Assembly: GCF_049243985.1 (NCBI RefSeq) | Contig: NC_135381.1 | Coordinates: 25,096,345 to 25,160,344 of the forward strand | Source of the DNA: Paroedura picta | Lineage: Eukaryota; Chordata; Lepidosauria; Squamata; Gekkonidae | DNA length: 64,000 nucleotides | Direction: 5' to 3' | Part shown: positions 43,125 through 55,509 of the stretch, piece after piece | How positions within the stretch are numbered: position 1 is the stretch's first letter | Layout of the letters: every line of letters starts with the position of its first letter | Program-made: the position numbers and the translations under genes | Notes under the pieces: generated by a model | The model's database searches: none | Told to the model about the DNA's origin: nothing | Seen by the model: the letters and a program-made list of their open reading frames with translations, nothing else

Positions 43125-43935
43125 TTAAAAGATGCTAGAAGCTTGGTCATCAGCTTAACCACATACACACGCCTTGCAGAAATAAGTATTGATTTTCTGC
43201 TCTGCAAAAACAAAGCCTCAGACATTCTGATAAATGATTGGGCAAAGCTGAAAGCTTTCTAAGTCAGAGAAAAATGTTTAATATAGACACGTCAGGATCT
43301 GGGTGCAGATCTTAACAGCTTCATGTGTACAGTTTTGGGTCTATTCTAAATGCATTGCTTAGGACACAAGTTTGTACAAGTGCACCTGTAAATGAAAACT
43401 GAAATGTGGAAGGATAACTATGGCTACCCTCAGGTCAAACTGATAGCTAATCCATCATGTATCTTGGTGTTTGCTGTGCTAAGCACATCTGTCCATAGAC
43501 AGGGCAAGCATAGTCCCTCAGCAGTAGAAGAGGGGAGAGTGTATGTGTGGTGGAAAGATTACTGTTTTGTGCATTCCCTTGAAGCCTTTGGTAATGCATA
43601 TTAGCATTATATTGTGAAAAATTCAGCAAGCCTCTAAAGGATGCAGTGTGTTTGTGAGCAAACACATTTGCATCTCAAGAAATTGAAGGTTTAAGATGAG
43701 TAGATTCAAAAGAGGAAAAAACACATGTTGATTATGCCTAGCGCATGTCTGTGCCCTGAGTGTTTACCTCTTAAATTCATTGAGTTCAACTGGGAAGAGA
43801 GGAATGCAATACACAGAGGGTTATGAATAGGAGATAAAAGAGAGCCCTAGCCCTGTGGAGAGTGGCAGACATTACCTGATGTATGCTGACAGGTCTTTGT
43901 CTTTCACCCGTTCACAATGAAGCCCAGCTTTCACT
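43125..43935. other. No gene seen
   Basis: AT-rich unique sequence with short open frames only. Confidence 0.3.
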
Positions 43936-43945
43936 GCTTCTAGTC

Positions 43946-44071
43946 CAGGGGTAGTCAAACTGCGGGCCTCCAGATGTCCATGGACTTCAAATCCCAGAAG
44001 CCCCTGCCAGCATTCGCTTATGGGAATTGTAGTCCATGGACATCTGGAGTGCCGCAGTTTGACTACCCCTG
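43946..44071. mobile_element. Palindromic hAT-type MITE, copy 9
   Basis: Palindrome with a perfect 8-bp duplication TTCTAGTC at 43938-43945 and 44072-44079. Confidence 0.9.
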
Positions 44072-44235
44072 TTCTAGTCCATACATGACTGCTTACCACA
44101 GAGTGAGCTGACCTGCCCCTCTATCACATCAATGCATGAAGCTGCATTTTATTGAGTGTCAGTATTGCCCATTTTGACTGGCAGCAGCTATCCATCATCA
44201 CAGATTTTTGTTACTTACTGCCTGATACTATATGC

Positions 44236-44361
44236 CAGGGGTAGTCAAACTGCAGCCCTCCAGATGTCCATTGACTACAGTTCCCATGAGCCCATGCCAG
44301 CAAACGCTCATGGGAATTGTAGTCCATGGACATCTGGAGGGCCACAGTTTGACTACCCCTG
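44236..44361. mobile_element. Palindromic hAT-type MITE, copy 10
   Basis: Palindrome with a perfect 8-bp duplication CTATATGC at 44228-44235 and 44362-44369. It lies 164 bp from copy 9. Confidence 0.9.
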
Positions 44362-44645
44362 CTATATGCTGTGGCTACCTGAGACCTTCCGTTTGCCAAG
44401 CAGGTGTTCCGCCACTGACCCTCAGCCCCTCCTCTCCTTGGCAGCCTTCACGATAGCACTATAGATGTCTGTGACTACACATTGTGCCAGTATGTACAGC
44501 ACCTCTTTGGAGATAATCAACCCCATTTAATTGGGTAAATAACAGAACAGGAATACCAAAGCATTATAGTTTTTCTCCAAATAAAGGTGTTCCTTGAGAT
44601 TAATTATGAACCATTGCTAATTAAGGGCATGTAAGTATAAGGAAA

Positions 44646-44919
44646 GAGCCTCTTGTGGCGCAGAGTGGTAAGGCAGCCGTCTGAAAGCTCTGCCCATGAG
44701 GCTGGGAGTTCAATCCCAGCAGCCAGCTCAAGGTTGACTCAGCCTTCCATCCTTCCAAGGTCGGTAAAATGAGTACCCAGCTTGCTGGGGGGTAAACGGT
44801 AATGACTGGGGAAGGCACTGGCAAACCACCCCATATTGAGTTTGCAATTATAACGCTAGAGTGCGTCACCCCAAGGGTCAGACATGACTTGGTGCTTGCA
44901 CAGGGGATACCTTGACCTT
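44646..44919 (+). mobile_element. Sauria-type tRNA-derived SINE
   Basis: GAGCCTCTTGTGGCGCAGAG through GGGGATACCTTGACCTTT. A 14-bp perfect target-site duplication (TAAGTATAAGGAAA) lies at 44632-44645 and 44920-44933. Looks full length and young. Confidence 0.9.
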
Positions 44920-45085
44920 TAAGTATAAGGAAACATGTTCAGATGTAATTAAATTTCTACCTCAACTCTCGTATACTTTTTCCTGGAATGTGTAGCCCTC
45001 TTTTAATTAGCTCAGGGTGTATTCTTTTCTTGTTGTAGTAGAACATTGTCAAATGTATATTTTCTATGTATGAGTGCTTCCTTTT

Positions 45086-45290
45086 GAAACAATAAAATCA
45101 GAGTCCAGTAGCACCTTTAAGACCAACAATGATTTATTCAAGGCGTGAGCTTTCGAGTGCAAGCACTCTTTCTCAGACACTCAAAAGCTCACGCCTTGAA
45201 TAAATCCTTGTTGGTCTTAAAGGTGCTACTGGACTCTTATATTATTGTGCTACTTCAGACCAACACGGCTACTCATTTGAATCTATCCTT
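45086..45290. mobile_element. Penelope-like (family A) head-to-head pair with hammerhead-like core
   Basis: Two near-identical copies face each other around about 45175. The left copy, read on -, has CTGAGAA (45170-45176), a GAGTGC/GCACTC hairpin (45155-45168) and GAAA (45151-45154), then AATAAATCATTGTTGGTCTT. The right copy shares AATAAATC and TTGTTGGTCTTAAAGGTGCT and adds ACCAACACGGCTACTC. The best-preserved copy of the family here. Confidence 0.6.
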
Positions 45291-45299
45291 TTGAAACAC

Positions 45300-45785
45300 T
45301 ACACATATTCTTTATGTTCCTTAATGACCACTGTGCAAACAAATTATGTGTAAGCTTGAATGAAGCTACAAAAAAAACCATATTTGCCAAACTATACATG
45401 CAGAACCAAAGATCCCCTTCACCGTTTAACAAATCAGTTAGCAGAGAGCTGGAAGAATTTTAATTGAATGTCAGTCAACCACAGCTTCTAATGGGCCTCA
45501 TGCTCTCACAGTCATATTCTGGAATACTCTTAGTGCTTAAAAGCAAAGGGTCCATGAGGAATCACATGTGAAGGAGGAATACATCAATGTGGAAATTTGC
45601 TCCTATAGAGTTCTCTAATCCAGTAACTTCCAATATGGCACCCTGCATAATGCCGCCGTGCATAATGGGTCATTTTGAGTGAAGAAAGAGGAAACGGACT
45701 TCTTTGTTTGAGAAATTAATTATATCCAGGTTCCTTTTGTCCTTCCCTGGTAGGATCCAGTGACCTACTCTAGAGTTCTGCCTCT
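45300..45785. other. No gene seen
   Basis: AT-rich sequence between two Penelope-like pairs. No recognised repeat. Confidence 0.3.
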
Positions 45786-45790
45786 AAGAA

Positions 45791-45998
45791 GGAGATTCAA
45801 GGGGGTAGCCGTGTTGGTATGAAGTAGCACAACAAAATAGCACCTTTAAGACCAACAAAGATTTATTCAGGGTGTGAACTTTCAAGTGCAGGCACACTTC
45901 CTCGGTTCCATTTTGTCTGAGGAAGTGTGCCTGCACACCAAAACTCACACTTTGAATCTTTGGTGGTCTAATAGGTCCTACTGAACTCAATTGTTGTT
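45791..45998. mobile_element. Penelope-like (family A) head-to-head pair with hammerhead-like core
   Basis: Left copy on - and right copy on + meet near 45908. The right copy has CTGAGGA at 45917-45923 followed by a GTGTGC/GCACAC hairpin (about 45925-45938). The left copy has GAAA after its own hairpin. The outer parts carry GTAGCCGTGTTGGTATGAAG (left) and the TTGGTGGTCTAATAGGTCC variant (right). Confidence 0.55.
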
Positions 45999-46130
45999 GT
46001 TCTAAGAAGGAAAGTGCATTATTCAAGTGGAGTATGGCAGAACACATCTGTAGGGAGATTAGCTACACCAAGAGAGGATTGAGTGGTAAGCCATAGTATG
46101 TAAACATTTTTGGGATTCTATCCTTGGACA

Positions 46131-46406
46131 GAGCCTCTTGTGGTGCAGAGTGGTAAGGCAGCCGTCTGAAAGCTTTGCCCATGAGGCTGGGAGTTCAATC
46201 CCAGCAGCCGGCTCAAGGTTGACTCAGCCTTCCATCCTTCCGAGGTCGGTAAAGTGAGTACCCAGCTTGCTGGGGGGTAAGCGGTAATGACTGGGGAAGG
46301 CACTGGCAAACCACCCCATATTGAATCTGCCATGAAAACGCTAGCGGGCGTCACCCTAAGGGTCAGACATGACTCGGTGCTTGCACAGGGGGTACCTTTA
46401 CCTTTA
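46131..46406 (+). mobile_element. Sauria-type tRNA-derived SINE
   Basis: GAGCCTCTTGTGGTGCAGAG through GGGGGTACCTTTACCTTT, with an ACCTTT tail. The flanks TCCTTGGACA and TTCTTGGACCA look like a decayed duplication. Confidence 0.85.
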
Positions 46407-46409
46407 TTC

Positions 46410-49400
46410 TTGGACCACATTGACTGGAAAATGACAACTTGCATATTTCTGGTTTTGCAGTTAACCTGTAAGCCATTAGATGGTGCTATTCTGTAACCAT
46501 AGTTTCTCTGAGTTTAGCCTCATTGTGGGTTGTTATCTGACCAGCTCTTAAAAGACCGGGCGGGCCTGTTCTGCATTCTTGGAGTACTGTGCACTTTTTC
46601 GTTATTTACAAAAACTACATTTCAGATTCAGGCTGCAGGGGTTTTGTTATTGTCATTTTTTTAGCCGAAGAGATTACATCATTCTAAATGCATTTTGTTT
46701 TTTTAAAACAACAGGCAAAAGGCAGACCAGATTGACCATTCTTTTTTAGCTGAAAGAAGTCGGCAGTCTCAATGATTTACTTATTTGCTAGGCCTGCATG
46801 GTGCTGTCTCCTGGGTTATCATTCACAGAAATGGCCGATGTAAATGCAAACGATACCAGGGTTGCAAAATACATGGCAAATTTACTGGTTATAAACTGAG
46901 AAGGGTAAATTATTTACCCTCCATGGAGAGCTTCTTAATTTTTTCCTCTCTTTCATATTCAAGGATAGAAATCTATTCAGGAAACCTTTAAAAATGCAGA
47001 TGTGCTACAATCTTGACTTCTAAAAGGGAGAATTTAGAGGCTGCTCATTCAGAATCTATTAATCTGAATGTAAAACTCTCTCCCAGGGCCTTATAACTTT
47101 TCTGACTGTTTTTTGTTGTAAAATAAATCCCTTTTTAAAAAATTCTGGTTGATAATGTTGTTGGGTTCTCTTGGGCTGCCGTATTCATTCCCCCTTATTT
47201 GGCTATGCCCTGTGACATGAATGTCCTGTGTTGTGCATAAACAGGTTATAAATATGTAGAATCAGATTGTCTTCTCTGCTTTGGCATCAACTCTCCAAGT
47301 TCGCAATAAAATTTTTCTCAGGTCTGCCATCTTACACCAGAAATGTGTATGACCTTTATATTTATTGTTTTGGATAGCATATCTTCACATTTTTCTCTTT
47401 GTAGGTTTTTTGTGTGTTATGTGGGGGGAGAAGGAAGGAAGGGGGGAAAAAAGGAAATAATTACTCACACGTGGTTCCCATGTGAAAGTTCTGACCAGTT
47501 TGCCATTGCTGATTTAGTTCCCTGCTCAAATTTCAGTCCGACTGGCAACTGCATGCTAAGTTTTGTTTTGCTGTTTGACATGTTGCCATCTATTGTGTAA
47601 CAGCCTGGCTTGTTACTGCACTATGACCAACTTCCTGTTACTCATAAAGAGTGCCTTTCTCCTCCTTTCCCCCCCCCCCCTTGAATTCACATATAACTGT
47701 TTGGAAACTAGTTACTTATCCCTAGCTGCAAATATGAGTTATTTTGCTTCTGTCTTTGAAAACCAGGGATATTTGTTATATTCCCAGCTAAAAGTTTGCA
47801 GAAGAAGAAGACAAGGAGACAGTTGCAGAAAAGTTGGTGGAACCCTGGTAAAAATCACTAAAAAATTGCCCAGTTTTATGTCTTTGCTCTAACTAAGTTT
47901 GTTTCTTTCCTGTGAGTAATTGAATTGGTGTAACTATATTAACTTCCCTCTAGCTATCTTTTTAGCTCACACTTACATAACAGTATAGTTAAAGAACTTG
48001 GAAGCTGTTAATTAAACCGGCATACTCAATATTATAGGAATTCTACATTTGTCCCAAGTCACAAGGAAGAGAAAGTGGGTGTTGTATTCATGTTCTGTGA
48101 TTATTTCGACAAACATGTCTTTGTGGCATGGCTGTCTTCTTCACTCAGACTCTGCCTGTGCGCTACAATAGCTTAGCATCTGCTAGACATGGTGAGATCC
48201 AATGAAACAGAGACGAGACCAGAATGTTATCTAGGCTGACGCTGAACCATCAATGAAACAGATGCTGCTAGAACATAGTAGGAGAGTTGTTTCTCCCCCT
48301 CCACCTACTGCATATTGCTTTTTTTAAAACTGATTTGAAATAGATATTAGCTCCTTAAAGCAATCAAAAGAACACTCATGGATATTTGGCAGACGCAAAC
48401 CCTGAGAGAGTATTTTATAGTCTGGATGGTTTGTCAGCATGTTAATCTAGTTGCCATATTTCTGCTTGCCGTATTGCTCAACTTTTCCTCAATTATGTCT
48501 GGTAAAAGATAAAAAGATGCTAGTTTTGTTCCCAGTTTTCATGTTGCTCAATTTTTGACTTTATGACATACTGTAAATTGTACCCGGTCTTTGTTCCATG
48601 TATCATTGTACTCAGTGTGCATTTTGACAGCCTGCCGTGATTCTCCAATGGGTTGCTTATGATGCTTGGAAGCATTTGTTGACAATGGTCTTTTTTGGCG
48701 GTACTGTTAGGTTTACAAAAGAAAGTATGTTCACATTTAGTTTGTACATGCTAATCTGTGATCCTTATCCAAAACTGAAGATCACTCAATACATTGCCTC
48801 TTGAAGTTACACACTTCAGTATGTTCTACAAACAGTATGGTTTGAAGGCTTTTGTGTCATACTGGTACACTTGCCCGCAAGCAGTGATGGACAGCAGATG
48901 ACTTCTGTGTGTGCTTGCTGACAAACCTGCACTTGCTCCTTAATAATGTGTAAAATAGCCTTATATTTGTGGCCTGATCCTTCAGTGGCAGGCAGAGGAC
49001 AGCCCAGAAAATCAAGACCTGTCCTTGTTTGAATCATGAGCAATCAGTCTAACAATTCTGTCTTTCAACGTACCATCTGTATTTGTCATAAAGGGTTTCT
49101 ATTGGCTAGCATAGGTTTTGTTGGAGCTCAAACAAATTAAAATGGAAAGCAACCAACCATATGCACTGTAGTTATATGAATTAATCCTAAAGGTTCTGTA
49201 CTACATCAGATCAAGTAATTATCAAGTGACAAATATGGACGCATGAATCGGCAGCTAGAACTAGGTCGCGTTTTTGCATGGCTGGTCAAGTATGTTTAGA
49301 AACCTGTGTTGCAACCTGACAAAGAAGCACAGGGGCTTTCTTCCACTTGAAGATATAATGGGGGGGGGGGGTTGATATTTATCAATCCTCCCTTCCCACA

Positions 49401-51615
49401 AAAGACCTTTGACTACCCCCTTACATTGTTCCCAAGGTTTCCGTCTATCCATGGAAATTACTAGTGGATCCAAGACAGGGAGAGGAGCTGATATAATTGA
49501 ATCACAACTAACTTCCCTCATATCCATCTGAGTTTGAAGGACTAATGGAAGCAACATGATCCAGCACATATATTGTGTGCATCTGACCTGGGTTTAGTCC
49601 TGGGAAGCCTGAGGTAGTGGAAATGAGGGTTTGTCCAGATGACAGCACATTGTGCCTTTTGTATACTAAATTACATTTAATAAAAATGTATGAGATTGCT
49701 GGTCCGGATGAGCCCTATGTCCTTCCCTTGTTACGATGTCTTGAATGCAATCCCTGCGAGCTTCCCAAGGAATATGCTTCCCAGGTCTCTTCATGAGAGC
49801 TTTTGTAGAACTATTTATTTATTTTGTTTGTAGTCTGCCTTTCACATTGTGAGTTAAGGTGAACTACACAGTGTAAGTCAATGTGGCCATAAGGTAATAG
49901 GAGAAAGATTACAGAAATATGAAATAAGAAAAAAAATTAGGCATGATAGGTAATGTAGTGCCAAAAATAGTATTATGTATGTAGAAAAAAATATATTTTC
50001 TATGCTATGAGTGTGGGAATAGGGCAGAATATAAGTTAGAATATAAATACGTAAATAAAACTGATGCAGTAAAAGGGTAATACATTCTGCAAACAGATAA
50101 TACATATTATACACTGTAGTATATTCCACAATCATATTTCCTTAATGAAACTGCCATCCTGAATGATTCCTTTATAATATAAATCCTATTAAATTTTTAA
50201 AAAATGCCCCATGGATCAATCCTGTTTCACATAGTTTCTGGAATAATACTACGGTTGCCTTCTTGACCTCCCCAGACAGGCATAAGAGGGGGAACACAAT
50301 AGTGAGTGTGTATGGAAGGTTCCTTGTTGATTTTCCAGTGCAGCTCCTAGGATAGGTCCTATTCAGCTGAGTGAAGCTGTCCTGGCAAAGCATAGGAGGA
50401 GAAGTATGAAATAGACCAGAACAAAGGCAAAATCAGTAGACGGCAATAAAAAAGAACCTTTCTAGGAAGGCTATTTCCTAACAGAGACTTGAGCTTCTGC
50501 CTTGGAAAATATCCAGGTTTTTGGTTTGTTCTTTTGTTTTTAACCTCTGAAAATAAAGTAGGTAAAGCCTCTTCAGAAAACTTCAAAGATCAGAAAGGTT
50601 TACAGGGGAGAAGTCATTCCTCAGATTTGCCTGGCCATTTGAAAAAGATCAACAGCACAATTCTAACCAGAATTAAAGTCTTGTAAGCTGATGAGTTTAG
50701 AAGGATGAAACTGTTAACAATGGCACTGTAAATTAGTCATGAAAAAATAGCAACAGCCAGTCAAGGCTAGCAAAAGCCAAGCTAATGTGCTTAGTCTGGC
50801 CAACTGGCCAACTCCTGTAGAGAGGCTTCAGAAAGATGAAGCATATTTCCCAAACAGTGTATAAGGACACTGTTGTTTGAGCCACAGTATTCTTTTCCAG
50901 CCAGACTGCTAAACAGTGGGGCAGTGTGTATGAGAAAGTCCTTGCCACGCTGGCATTCTTTACATAAACTTCCCAAAGGTTCTTTTTAATGCTGCAAATA
51001 GCAAAAGAGAGGAGGGGTAATAATTTTTTTTGTCAGAGTATATATCACTGTTGACATAGTAAGCAGATGGCCACAGTGGTTCCCCTCCCTTCTTTTATAA
51101 CTGGCACTTTATTTTGGCATTCTAATCCTTCCTTGGTTGCCTAAAATAGCTGAACAGGCAGAGTCAATTATTTTTGGAGGGTGCTGGGTGTGTAGCAATT
51201 AATTGCACATGGCAATTGGTTTATAATGCAAGATAGCCTCCTCTCCATAGCCGGCATCTCCTGGCTGTTCCTTTTATGATTTGGGGTGAGGTTGGAGTGC
51301 TGCCTTTGCAAAAAGGATTAGCCTGAACATTTTCTGGCTCCCCTGAATATTTTGGCACACGTTAATTAACCTTCAAAAGCAAGGAATTTGGTTTCTGTGA
51401 GTTAAAGATTTTGATTTCAAATCTTGTAATTGGAAAAATAATGGTAATCGCAGCCATGCTCTCACCGCTCGGCCGCAAGTTGCCGACACGGACAGTTGGG
51501 GGCCGGCAGGAGGACATCAGCTGGGGCCATAGGCTTGCGCATGGGTTGCTGGGAGAGGCTCCGAGCATCCTGCACGTGGGTGGAACCATCCCTTCATAGG
51601 AGTGGCTTGGCCATT
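46410..51615. other. 5.2-kb repeat-poor intergenic stretch
   Basis: The longest stretch without recognisable repeats or genes. Local C or G runs lie at about 47667-47681 and 49360-49370. 51.13-51.48 kb is AT-rich with CAATTAATTG and TTAATTAA words. This could be sequence kept clear of insertions by regulatory function (inference). Confidence 0.35.
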
Positions 51616-51616
51616 A

Positions 51617-51711
51617 ATCATAGAATCATAGAGTTGGAAGGGGCCATACAGGCCATCTAGTCCAACCCCCTGCTCAACGCAGGATCAGCCCAAAGCATCC
51701 TAAAGCATTAA
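51617..51711 (-). mobile_element. CR1 LINE 3' terminus
   Basis: ATCATAGAATCATAGAGTTG, GGCCATCTAGTCCAACCCCC and the GCTCAACGCAGGATCAGCC block: the reversed CR1 end. Heavily 5'-truncated. Confidence 0.8.
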
Positions 51712-51714
51712 CTG

Positions 51715-52745
51715 CCCTCTTGCTTCCGGGACCAGCACAACAGGAGCACCTGCTGGCTGGTGCATGGAGGGAGAAGGCTGCTGAGTCATAAGGCACTAGT
51801 TTAAATGGGCTGGGAGGGAACAAATGTGCTCCTTCCTGCCTAATTACAGTAGTGCCTTTTTAGGAGGAGCATAAGCCAACTCACCGCACCAGCTCAGCAG
51901 GCGGGGAGTGCCTTCTGAAGCAGGGATAGGGCTTAAGTCAGTAGCCCATGGAGGACCTCTTTGGTGCTGGCTGTGGTAGGGCTTGGTTATTCATTTGGTT
52001 AGGTTTAAGAACGAAATATTCTTCTTAAAAGTGATAGGTATTAGATGTATTAGATTGTAGCTAAGTTTAATGGTAGTATAGGTAGCATTTATGGGGCAAT
52101 ATAGTACTATTAGGTAAGGAGGATAGGATACAATTATAAGTAAAGTGCTTGAGGGAGTACAGCATAACTTTAAATTAAATGTACATAAAACAAATTGTTA
52201 ATAATTCTACTAATAATGCTATAAAAAATTAAATAAAGTGGTGGATATGGCTCCTGCAAAGCGCAATATTTTAAAATCTGATGCAGGAAAAGTGAATAAG
52301 GGGATGAGGCTGCGCAGCACAAGTAGGGCTATGGGGGGCAGATCCTAAAACAGTGGCCAAAAATTTGTCAGCCAAACCAAGGGCCACGAGGAAAACTCAA
52401 AGTCAACCTGGGATAACTGCAGCAGCTGTTGCTTCAGGTCGAACTCTAAATAAGAAGGGTAGGACAGCAGCAGCTCAAGAACCACTGCCACGGGTGATCA
52501 ATGCTTCTCCGTGTGGGGGCAGAATAGAGCTAGGGCCACTTTTGGCTACTTTGACACAGATTTTGTTTATTAGATCAGGCAGGTCTAAACAAAGGTGTCA
52601 ATAAGAAAGTTGGTAGCCAGGCAGGTAAGATCAGGGGCCCCTGCTAAAAGAGTTTAGCTGGCCACGTGACTGCCTCCGCACATTAGCACCTACACCTGTG
52701 CAGCTGGGGGCTTTACAACCACTTTTGAAGGTTTATACAAACCAG
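51715..52745 (+). other. Unassigned segment, possible retroelement ORF1 remnant
   Basis: From 52250 the + strand reads MAPAKRNILKSDAGKVNKG then MRLRSTSRAM, basic and plausible as the start of a retroelement ORF1, but it is soon interrupted. An 83-codon frame at 52353-52604 overlaps it in another frame. No family match that I can name. Confidence 0.25.
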
Positions 52746-52749
52746 CGTG

Positions 52750-53580
52750 CGGCAGACTATTTGGAAGCCAACGGCAGCCTCCGAAGCGATTTGGGCAATT
52801 CAGGAGGGCACGAATCTACCGAATCTAATTGATTCGGCCAATATCGAACCCGGAAACGTCCAATTCAGACTGTTTCCGACTCGAAATTGGCTAAATAGAT
52901 CACGATTCAAACCAATTTAAGAGTTAATTAACCAGGAAATTGGATATTAACCCTAAAATTGTTTTTTTTCCCAGCACTGACTTTAATGCTGAATTTAGGC
53001 ACCCTCTTTGGGAGCCCATAGGATTGGACCCCTTGGTCCAATCTTCTTGAAACGTGCAGGAGAGCTCAGGGAGGGTCTTCCCTAAATCTTCTGCATGTTT
53101 CGGGAAGATTGGACCAGGGGGTCCTATCTTAGGGGTTCCCAAAGTGGGTGCCACCATTCCCCATTGAAGCCTATGGGGAATCAACTTCAGACTTGAGAAG
53201 CCCAATTTCCATTATATCCTATGGAGCGGCTAGGGGCATGCTCTTTGGGAGCCCGTAGGATTGGACCCCTTGGTCAAATATTCTTGAAACTTGCAGGAAA
53301 GTCAGAGAAGACCTTCCCTGAGCTCCCCAAAAGTTTTACGGGTGCAACTTTCACCCCCCTCTCCCTCAGCCCCCGGGAAAGGCAAGGGAAGGATTTCCAA
53401 TGCAAGTCAATGGCAACATTGACTTGCATTGGCCCCGAATTGATTCGATCAATCCAAATAGATTCGGGTGAACCCAAATCGATTCAAATCAATCAAAATC
53501 GAACCCGAATCGGTCCAAATCATGTTCATCTGAGCCCGAAATGGTCTGAATTGGGGCCACCTTGCACAACCCTAGTAGTG
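52750..53580. repeat. Unclassified repeat with GATTCGG-rich ends
   Basis: The left part has CCGAATCTAATTGATTCGG, itself palindromic. The right part has several ATTCGGG/CGAATC words (53440-53530). Inside, GGATTGGACCCCTTGGTC with CTTGAAAC and GCAGGA follows at about 53024 and again at about 53258, a direct repeat spaced about 234 bp. Non-coding. Looks like an interspersed element, family not recognised. Confidence 0.5.
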
Positions 53581-53584
53581 GCTA

Positions 53585-55170
53585 TTTTGGCTGAGAGAGA
53601 TTCCTTGTTAATCTCACCATGACAATACTTCATTAAGTAAGTAAGATCAAATTTAGGGAAGCAGATAACTTATGCCACGCACACAAAAGCTTGGATTCAC
53701 CTGAACATTTGCACAGATGGAAGGATTTCTGCTTGCATAATGTGATATTTTTGCCTCCCTCTGCTGCTGCATCCCAAATATCCCCGAATTCTAGTTTCTT
53801 AGGGTACCATGTTGGGGGACATTATTGCCTGAAAGGCAGGGCAGAATGTCACACTCCATGGGCAGCAATGCTTCTGTCCATGGAAACACTCTGGTGCATC
53901 TAAGCATTAGTTTGGGAGTAAACTTAAATGTCTGTGGCTTCCACTTACAGAATACAGTTTACTTTTAAAGAGGAATCTTATTTTGTATTTAACATTAAAA
54001 TGTTGTTTGAACCCAGAAAGCTTAGCATTTGCTTTTCCCTCTTGTCTGAAGATATACCAAAACCTCACCCCCCCCCCATTCTGCTTCCACTGATTTAAAA
54101 GAACATAGAAAAACACCATTGCAAGGAGGGAGAACTGTAGCCTTTTGCTTAATATCCTTTTACCTCTAGTCGGAAGATAAGCATTCAGATTTACTGCCAG
54201 GAGAGCTAGAGTAAAATACACATTTTGAGCCTTCCCTAACAGCTAGGTCTCTTCCCACTCCAATTTTACAGGCTTGAAGGCTAAGTGATTGTATGTTCTT
54301 TTCACACCAAGGAAAAGAATATACTTTTAAACTCACACTTGTTCTTGATGTCTGGTAATGATACCACACAGCATGTATAACCTGACATCAAGCAGAGCAG
54401 AGAGAGAGGTTTTCTGCCGCCGGAGGCAAGGGATGTTAGTAGTGGGGTCTGAGCGCATTTTGCAGAAGCATCTTCTGAAATTGATTACATCCTACAGCCT
54501 CTTTAGGATTAGGCAAGTAAATGCCTCTCTAGCCTGTGGGAATGAAAAGTTTAAATTGCTATAGTGAGTGCCATGGCTTTCACTTGGTCATTGTCATCCT
54601 GAATGGCCCACAAAGAGTTTGTTATTAGCTAAGTGGCCCTGGATGATGTGCGGTGTGTTGTATTGACCTTTACAGAAGAGACCTATTGTGAGTTTATGAG
54701 GAATTGGAAGGTCATCAACTTTAAACGGATCTTCGTTTTTGTAATGACTTGTTTATTGTGGTGTGTACAGAATAATGTAGAGAAATAGTACATTAACCCC
54801 TTCCTTTTTTGTATGGTGGACTCTCCCTCTTTATCTCTTTCCCTAACCCCAACCTTATTATTACGTCATCAAGACAAAACAAAAAATAAGGGGGAGGGGA
54901 GAGGAATGTGGGAAATGGGGCCTGCTCTTACAAATCTTAATAGTTCTTTATATTCTTACATTAATCAAGGTATTATCACTACATTTTTGTTTGAGAGCCC
55001 TCCTATTTTAAAGCAGAATATCTCACAGCAGTTTCACAAAATTTAGTTCTCAACAGATACAGCCCTTTCCAAGTTAATCATATGCTTAACTCTACATCAT
55101 TCAAATCAATGGGATCCTCTTGACAATTATACCCTGAAAACCTTTTTGCTACTGGACTTAAAGATGGGTT
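53585..55170. other. Intergenic, no gene seen
   Basis: AT-rich unique sequence. 54.36-54.70 kb is fairly balanced in composition and repeat-free. No supported gene. Confidence 0.35.
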
Positions 55171-55180
55171 AGAGTAACAT

Positions 55181-55509
55181 AAAGGTAAAGGTAAAGGTAT
55201 CCCCTGTGCAAGCACTGGGTCATGTCTGACCCTTGGGGTGACGCCCTCTAGCGTTTTCATGGCAGACTCAATATAGGGTGGTTTGCCAGTGTCTTCCCCA
55301 GTCATTACCGTTTACCCCCCAGCAAGCTGGGTACTCATTTTACTGACCTCGGAAGGATGGAAGGCTGAGTCAACCTTGAGCCGGCTGCTCAAGGATGGAA
55401 GTCCTGAGTCAACCTTGAGCCGGCTGCTGGGATTGAACTCCCAGCCTCATGGGCAGACAGCTTCAGACAGCATTTCTGCTGCCTTACCACCCTGCACCAC
55501 AAGAGGCTC
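55181..55509 (-). mobile_element. Sauria-type SINE with internal duplication
   Basis: Reversed element with AAAGGTAAAGGTAAAGGTAT (three tail units) at the left and CACAAGAGGCTC at the right. Flanks AGAGTAACATAA (55171-55182) and AGAGTAATATAA (55511-55522) are the target-site duplication. An internal segment with GAGTCAACCTTGAGCCGGCT is duplicated in tandem (about 55370-55430), making this copy longer than the others. Confidence 0.85.

Noticed and set aside
53221-53622. 133-codon + strand frame
   Set aside because: Lies inside the unclassified GATTCGG-rich repeat; composition follows the repeat and no protein family fits.
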